Of a stretch of DNA of 64,000 nucleotides, positions 60,095 to 64,000 are shown piece by piece. The stretch covers positions 33,870-97,869 of the forward strand of contig NZ_JAQTWL010000012.1 in assembly GCF_028689295.1 (NCBI RefSeq), read 5' to 3'. Below the pieces are notes generated by a model, which made no database searches, had not been told where the DNA came from, and was given only the letters and a program-made list of their open reading frames with translations. Source of the stretch: Rhodoferax sp. GTDB lineage: Bacteria > Pseudomonadota > Gammaproteobacteria > Burkholderiales > Burkholderiaceae_C. A program made the position numbers and the translations under genes. The stretch's first letter is position 1. Each line of letters starts with the position of its first letter.

Positions 60095-61135
60095 ATGACC
60101 AACCCGCAACCCAAAATCTATGTAGCCGGCCATCGCGGCATGGTAGGCAGCGCCATCGTTCGCGCCCTGCAATCTCCCGCCTCCTGTGGGAGCGGCGCCC
60201 CCGCCGCGAATGTCATCGCTCCCCCCTGTAGGAGCGGCGCCCCCGCCGCGAATGTCTTAACCCGCACCCGCGCCGAGCTTGACCTCACCAACCAGGCCGC
60301 CGTCCACGAATTCTTCAAACAAGAAAAACCCGATCAGGTCTATCTGGCTGCTGCCAAAGTGGGCGGCATCCACGCCAACAACACCTATCCGGCGGACTTC
60401 ATCTATGACAACCTCATGATGCAGTCCAACGTCATCCATGCGGCTTTCCAGCATGGCGTGCAAAAGCTCCTGTTTTTAGGCTCAAGCTGCATCTACCCGC
60501 GCCTGGCGCCGCAGCCCATGACCGAGGCCGCCCTGCTCACCGGCCCGCTGGAGCCCACCAACGAGCCCTATGCCATTGCCAAAATTGCCGGCATCAAGCT
60601 GTGCGAAAGCTACAACCGCCAATATGGCGCCAGCCACGGCGTGGACTACCGCAGCGTCATGCCCACCAACCTCTATGGCCCGGGCGACAACTACCACCCG
60701 CAAAACAGCCATGTGATTCCGGCGCTCATCCGCCGTTTTCATGAAGCCAAGGCAGCCAACGCCCCCAGCGTCGCCATCTGGGGCAGCGGCACGCCCCGGC
60801 GTGAGTTCTTGTACGTGGACGACATGGCCGCAGCCAGCGTGTTTGTGATGAACCTGCCCAAAGCCGTTTATGACCAGCACACCAACCCCATGCTGAGTCA
60901 CATCAACGTGGGCTTCGGCTCGGACATCACCATCGCGCAACTGGCCCAGGCCGTGAGCGACACCGTAGGCTACCAGGGCCAGATCACGTTCGATGCCACC
61001 CAGTCAGACGGTTCCCCGCGCAAGCTCATGGACAGCAGCCGCCTGAACGCGCTGGGGTGGCAAGCCAAAGTCAACCTGGAACAAGGCTTAAAGCTGGCCT
61101 ACCAGGATTTCCTGCAACACACGAAGGCTGTTTGA
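60095..61135 (+). CDS. fcl: GDP-L-fucose synthase with REP-encoded insert
   Basis: Fcl (WcaG) converts GDP-4-keto-6-deoxymannose to GDP-L-fucose. It has 346 residues, about 25 more than usual. The NADP-binding motif is [13 protein letters not shown] (about 10-22). The catalytic set is in LGSSCIYP (S130/S131) and YAIAKIAG (Y159, K163). Residues 31-54 are encoded by two in-frame REP elements 42 nt apart and their spacer, giving two copies of C-(G/R)-S-G-A-P-A-A-N-V between the first helix and second strand of the Rossmann fold, just before the conserved [10 protein letters not shown]. The reading frame is kept. Whether the enzyme tolerates the insert is not known. Confidence 0.9.
   Translation: MTNPQPKIYVAGHRGMVGSAIVRALQSPASCGSGAPAANVIAPPCRSGAPAANVLTRTRAELDLTNQAAVHEFFKQEKPDQVYLAAAKVGGIHANNTYPADFIYDNLMMQSNVIHAAFQHGVQKLLFLGSSCIYPRLAPQPMTEAALLTGPLEPTNEPYAIAKIAGIKLCESYNRQYGASHGVDYRSVMPTNLYGPGDNYHPQNSHVIPALIRRFHEAKAANAPSVAIWGSGTPRREFLYVDDMAAASVFVMNLPKAVYDQHTNPMLSHINVGFGSDITIAQLAQAVSDTVGYQGQITFDATQSDGSPRKLMDSSRLNALGWQAKVNLEQGLKLAYQDFLQHTKAV
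60185..60212 (+). repeat. REP element, type A, inside fcl
   Basis: Head TGTGGGAG (one base off the common TGTAGGAG, which avoids the TAG triplet), stem GCGGCG-CCCC-CGCCGC, tail GAATG. Read in the fcl frame as [10 protein letters not shown]. Confidence 0.85.
60227..60254 (+). repeat. REP element, type A, inside fcl (second copy)
   Basis: Identical in stem and tail to the copy 42 nt upstream and in the same reading frame ([10 protein letters not shown]). The head is TGTAGGAG, whose TAG falls out of frame here. Confidence 0.85.
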
Positions 61136-61138
61136 ATT

Positions 61139-61166
61139 CATTCGCGGCGAGGGCGCCGCTCCTACA
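61139..61166 (-). repeat. REP element after fcl
   Basis: On the minus strand: head TGTAGGAG, stem GCGGCG-CCCT-CGCCGC, tail GAATG, i.e. the type A stem with the type B loop. It begins 3 nt after the fcl stop codon. Confidence 0.8.
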
Positions 61167-61183
61167 AAAATCCGCACCTCCCC

Positions 61184-61200
61184 TGTAGGAGCGACGCCCA
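61184..61200 (+). repeat. Truncated REP element
   Basis: TGTAGGAGCGACGCCCA: head and first stem arm only, with one change. The 38 nt from 61163 to 61200 (a TACAAAAATCC spacer plus this partial REP) recur at 61201 with small differences, so the spacer and head form a short tandem repeat. Confidence 0.6.
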
Positions 61201-61221
61201 TACAAAAATCCACATTTCCCC

Positions 61222-61248
61222 TGTAGGAGCGGCGCCCCCGCCGCGAAG
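61222..61248 (+). repeat. REP element before gmd
   Basis: Head TGTAGGAG, stem GCGGCG-CCCC-CGCCGC, tail GAAG. It ends 23 nt before the gmd start. Confidence 0.8.
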
Positions 61249-61271
61249 GTATTTAACCCCCCCAAACCACC

Positions 61272-62363
61272 ATGACCACACACCAAAAAACCGCACTCAT
61301 CACCGGCATCACCGGTCAGGATGGCTCTTACCTGGCTGAATTTTTGCTGGAAAAGGGCTACAAAGTCCACGGCATCAAACGCCGGGCCAGCTCCTTCAAC
61401 ACCCAGCGTGTGGACCACATCTACCAGGACCCGCATGTGGACAACGCCAACTTCACGATGCACTACGGCGACCTCACCGACAGCAGCAACCTCACGCGCA
61501 TCATCCAGCAAACCCAGCCCGACGAAATCTACAACCTGGGCGCGCAAAGCCATGTGGCCGTTTCATTCGAGTCCCCCGAATACACCGCAGACGTGGTCGG
61601 CATGGGCAGCCTGCGCCTTCTGGAAGCCATCCGCATTCTGGGGCTGGAGAAGAAAACCCGCTACTACCAGGCCAGCACCAGCGAGCTTTTTGGCCTGGTG
61701 CAAGAAACCCCGCAGCGCGAGACCACGCCCTTTTACCCGCGCAGCCCCTACGCCGTGGCCAAGCTCTATGCCTACTGGATCACGGTGAACTACCGCGAAG
61801 CCTACGGCATGTACGCCTGCAACGGCATACTGTTCAACCACGAAAGCCCGCGCCGTGGCGAGACCTTTGTCACCCGCAAAATCACCCGCGGCCTGGCCAA
61901 CATCAGCCAGGGGCTGGAAGACTGCCTCTTCATGGGTAACATCGACGCCCTGCGCGACTGGGGCCACGCCAAAGACTACGTGCGCATGCAGTGGCTCATG
62001 CTGCAGCAAGACCACCCCGAAGACTATGTGATTGCCACCGGCAAGCAATACAGCGTGCGCGCTTTTCTTGAAAAAACGGCCACCGTTCTGGGCATGCAAA
62101 TCCGCTGGGAAGGCGAGGGCGTCAACGAAGTAGGGTATTGGGATGGAAAACCCATCATCAAAATCGACCCCCGCTATTTCCGTCCCACCGAAGTCGAGAC
62201 GCTGCTGGGCGACCCGTCCAAAGCCAAACAAAAACTGGGCTGGGTACCGGAAATCACGCTAGACCAGTTAATCGAAGAAATGGCCGCCTTCGACCTGCAG
62301 CAAGCCAAACAGCACGCCCTGCTGAAAGCCAACGGCTACCAAGTCAACGTAAGCGTCGAATAA
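61272..62363 (+). CDS. gmd: GDP-mannose 4,6-dehydratase
   Basis: Gmd makes GDP-4-keto-6-deoxy-D-mannose, the substrate of Fcl in the preceding gene. It has 363 residues, the usual length. The short-chain dehydrogenase motif is [16 protein letters not shown] near the N-terminus. [16 protein letters not shown] is the RR loop that binds NADP and contributes to the tetramer. The catalytic Thr/Glu pair is in ASTSELFG, and Tyr/Lys in [32 protein letters not shown] is also typical. It follows fcl after a REP-filled spacer, with no strong Shine-Dalgarno sequence. Confidence 0.96.
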   Translation: MTTHQKTALITGITGQDGSYLAEFLLEKGYKVHGIKRRASSFNTQRVDHIYQDPHVDNANFTMHYGDLTDSSNLTRIIQQTQPDEIYNLGAQSHVAVSFESPEYTADVVGMGSLRLLEAIRILGLEKKTRYYQASTSELFGLVQETPQRETTPFYPRSPYAVAKLYAYWITVNYREAYGMYACNGILFNHESPRRGETFVTRKITRGLANISQGLEDCLFMGNIDALRDWGHAKDYVRMQWLMLQQDHPEDYVIATGKQYSVRAFLEKTATVLGMQIRWEGEGVNEVGYWDGKPIIKIDPRYFRPTEVETLLGDPSKAKQKLGWVPEITLDQLIEEMAAFDLQQAKQHALLKANGYQVNVSVE

Positions 62364-62373
62364 TCGTGAACCC

Positions 62374-62401
62374 AGTGGGCGCTGCGCCCCCGCCGCGAAT
62401 G
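62374..62401 (+). repeat. Degenerate REP element after gmd
   Basis: Matches the type A element at 24 of 28 positions; the 3' part GCGCCCCCGCCGCGAATG is exact, the head is changed. Confidence 0.65.
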
Positions 62402-62413
62402 AATTCCAGCAGC

Positions 62414-62440
62414 CTTCGTCGCGAGGGCGCGACTCCTACA
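62414..62440 (-). repeat. REP element, type B
   Basis: On the minus strand: TGTAGGAG head, GTCGCG-CCCT-CGCGAC stem, GAAG tail; identical to the copy at 50701. It faces the degenerate REP at 62374. Confidence 0.85.
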
Positions 62441-62460
62441 GAGACCGATGCCCATGCCTT

Positions 62461-62488
62461 TGTAGGAGCGGCGCCCCCGCCGCGAATG
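62461..62488 (+). repeat. REP element, type A
   Basis: Exact type A copy, followed by a partial second tail (CCGCGAATGAAT) 3 nt later. It is 35 nt before the ugd start. Confidence 0.85.
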
Positions 62489-62523
62489 CCTCCGCGAATG
62501 AATTTGCCAGAGTCAATTAACTC

Positions 62524-63844
62524 ATGAACATCACCATCATCGGCACAGGCTACGTCGGCCTGGTCACGGGCGCCTGTCTGGCAGACCTGGGCAACCACGT
62601 GTTTTGCCTGGACGTGGACCACACCAAGATCGACCTGCTCAACCGCGGCGGCGTGCCCATTTACGAGCCCGGCCTGAAAGAAGTGATCGAGCGCAACGTG
62701 GAAGCCGGCCGCCTCACCTTTTCCACCGATGTGGCTGCCAGCGTGGCCCATGGCAGCGTGCAATTCATCGCCGTCGGCACCCCGCCCGACGAAGACGGCA
62801 GCGCCGACCTGCAATACGTGCTGGCCGCTGCCCGCAACATCGGCCGCCACATGACCGACTTTAAAGTGGTGGTGGACAAATCCACCGTGCCTGTGGGCAC
62901 AGCAGACAAGGTTGCCGCCGCCATCAAGGCAGAGTTGGAAGCCCGGGGCATTCGCGGCGGTGGAAGACTTCACCCGCCCGGACCGCATCGTCCTGGGCAT
63001 CGCCAACGACGCCGCAGGCGAAAAAGCCCTGGCGGTCATGCGCCAGCTCTACGCCCCGTTCAACCGCAACCATGAACGCACCCGCGTCATGGATGTCAAA
63101 AGCGCTGAATTCACCAAATACGCCGCCAACGCCATGCTCGCCACCCGCATCAGCTTCATGAACGAGCTGGCCAATCTGGCCGACAAAGTGGGCGCCGACA
63201 TCGAACTGGTGCGCCAGGGCATTGGCTCAGACCCGCGCATTGGCTACAGCTTTTTGTACGCCGGCACCGGCTACGGCGGCAACTGCTTCCCCAAAGACCT
63301 GCAGGCGCTGGGCCACACCGCCCGCGAATACGGCCAAACCCTGCGCGTGTTGGAAGCCGTGGAGACCGTCAACCAAGATCAGAAGCAGGTGCTGGTCAAC
63401 AAAATATTCGCCAAATACGGCCGCAACCTGGCTGGCAAAACCTTTGCCCTGTGGGGCCTGGCCTTCAAACCCAACACCGACGACATGCGCGACGCCCCCA
63501 GCCGCGTCATCATCAGCGCACTGCTGCGCGCCGGCGCCAGCATCACCGCGCACGACCCCGTGGCCGAAGAAGAAGCCAAGCGCGTGCTCGCGCTCGACCT
63601 GGCCGACGCACCCGCCTTGCTGCACAAGCTGCAGTTTGCCGACAAACCCATGCAAGCCGTGCAGGGCGCCGACGCGCTGATCATCGTCACCGAGTGGAAA
63701 GCCTACCGCAGCCCCAACTGGACGGCGCTCAAGGCGGCCATGAAAGCCCCGGTTATTTTTGATGGGCGCAATTTATATGAACCGCGAGCCATGCAGGAAA
63801 ACGGCCTGCAGTATGTGGCCATCGGGCGGGGCAATCATGGCTGA
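62524..63844 (+). pseudogene. ugd: UDP-glucose 6-dehydrogenase, frameshifted by an internal deletion
   Basis: Ugd oxidises UDP-glucose to UDP-glucuronate. The first frame (from ATG 62524) gives a normal NAD-binding half: [18 protein letters not shown] to [14 protein letters not shown] and AELEARGI. It then shifts and stops at 63075. The second frame resumes near 62955 with [15 protein letters not shown] and runs to 63844 with the catalytic Cys in [11 protein letters not shown] and the UDP-binding half. The stretch expected between them, roughly VVSNPEFLKEG, is missing, so about 15-17 codons plus a frame change are lost. The product would be inactive unless the gap is an assembly error. The junction reads CATTCGCGGCGG, which also matches a REP end. 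Confidence 0.85.
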
Positions 63845-63854
63845 CCCCAAAAAC

Positions 63855-63877
63855 CTTCGTCGCGAGGGCGCGACTCC
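63855..63877 (-). repeat. Truncated REP element, type B
   Basis: On the minus strand GGAG-TCGCG-CCCT-CGCGAC-GAAG; the TGTA of the head is absent. It lies 11 nt after the ugd stop. Confidence 0.75.
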
Positions 63878-64000
63878 CGATATGGATTGACCTGTCAATA
63901 AGTTGATTAGGTTTTTTCTCTGTTTCTTGGTTTTTCTGAGTCAGTGACTGTGGTTCAGGGGCTACAAGGCTGTGGGGCGACGGTGGATCACTCTGATATG
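63878..64000. other. Unassigned 3' end of the window
   Basis: These 123 nt have lower G+C than the rest and include T-rich runs. A plus-strand frame is open from a TAG at 63911-63913 to the window end (…FLGFSESVTVVQGLQGCG…), but it has no clear start and I do not recognise it. It may be the edge of a mobile element or of the next gene. Confidence 0.3.

Noticed and set aside
61139..62488. CRISPR array suggested by repeated 27-28 nt units
   Set aside because: The units are in both orientations, irregularly spaced, partly truncated, occur inside a gene, and have no cas genes; they are REP palindromes.

Overview
The window is a stretch of chromosome from a betaproteobacterium of the order Burkholderiales, most likely the family Comamonadaceae (Rhodoferax/Polaromonas type). 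This is inferred from the high G+C content, frequent GTG and TTG starts, and conserved gene blocks: sucA-sucB-lpd-zapE; ndk-rlmN-pilW-rodZ-ispG-hisS-yfgM-bamB-der-hfq-hflX-hflK-hflC-hisZ-purA; ribB-ribH-nusB-aminotransferase-ybgC-tolQRA. The species cannot be fixed by reading alone.

Layout. 1-10.3 kb: end of a BaiN-like flavoprotein, prpE (propionyl-CoA synthetase), the 2-oxoglutarate dehydrogenase genes sucA/sucB/lpd, and zapE. 10.3-11.8 kb, minus strand: bamD followed by a PP2C phosphatase. 11.9-32.6 kb, plus strand: a long housekeeping series covering rRNA and tRNA modification, chromosome segregation (scpB), nucleotide metabolism, type IV pilus assembly, cell shape, isoprenoid synthesis, outer-membrane assembly, Hfq, the HflKC complex, hisZ, purA, a phosphoribosyltransferase and a cystathionine beta-lyase-like enzyme. 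32.6-35.1 kb: mnmH and tesA, divergent from an ABC ATPase. 35.1-40.7 kb: a probable signalling locus made of a TonB-dependent receptor, a periplasmic binding protein, a hybrid histidine kinase and a NarL-type regulator. 40.7-44.3 kb: dnaE. 44.3-50.1 kb, minus strand: ribB(X), ribH, nusB, aminotransferase, ybgC, tolQ, tolR, tolA. 50.3-59.2 kb: a small membrane protein, a PadR regulator divergent from an unusual fused beta-oxidation enzyme, zapA with a ZapB-like gene, and an RND efflux pair.

59.3-64 kb: tRNA-Leu(UAG), an RfaH-like antiterminator, an ops-like site, and nucleotide-sugar genes (GDP-L-fucose synthase, GDP-mannose dehydratase, UDP-glucose dehydrogenase) that look like the start of a surface-polysaccharide locus. 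Short REP-type palindromes occur at 50.7 kb and are dense from 60.2 kb on. They supply stop codons, lie in frame inside the fucose synthase gene, and fill the spacers. The UDP-glucose dehydrogenase gene is frameshifted at an internal deletion.

The most noteworthy items are: (1) one polypeptide joining FadH-type 2,4-dienoyl-CoA reductase to a delta3,5-delta2,4-dienoyl-CoA isomerase with all three diagnostic acidic residues, next to a PadR gene with a palindromic operator between them; (2) REP elements used as protein-coding sequence and stop codons; (3) an RfaH-like gene 71 nt upstream of an ops-like site preceding a gene with no Shine-Dalgarno sequence; (4) the TonB receptor / binding protein / hybrid kinase / regulator locus.
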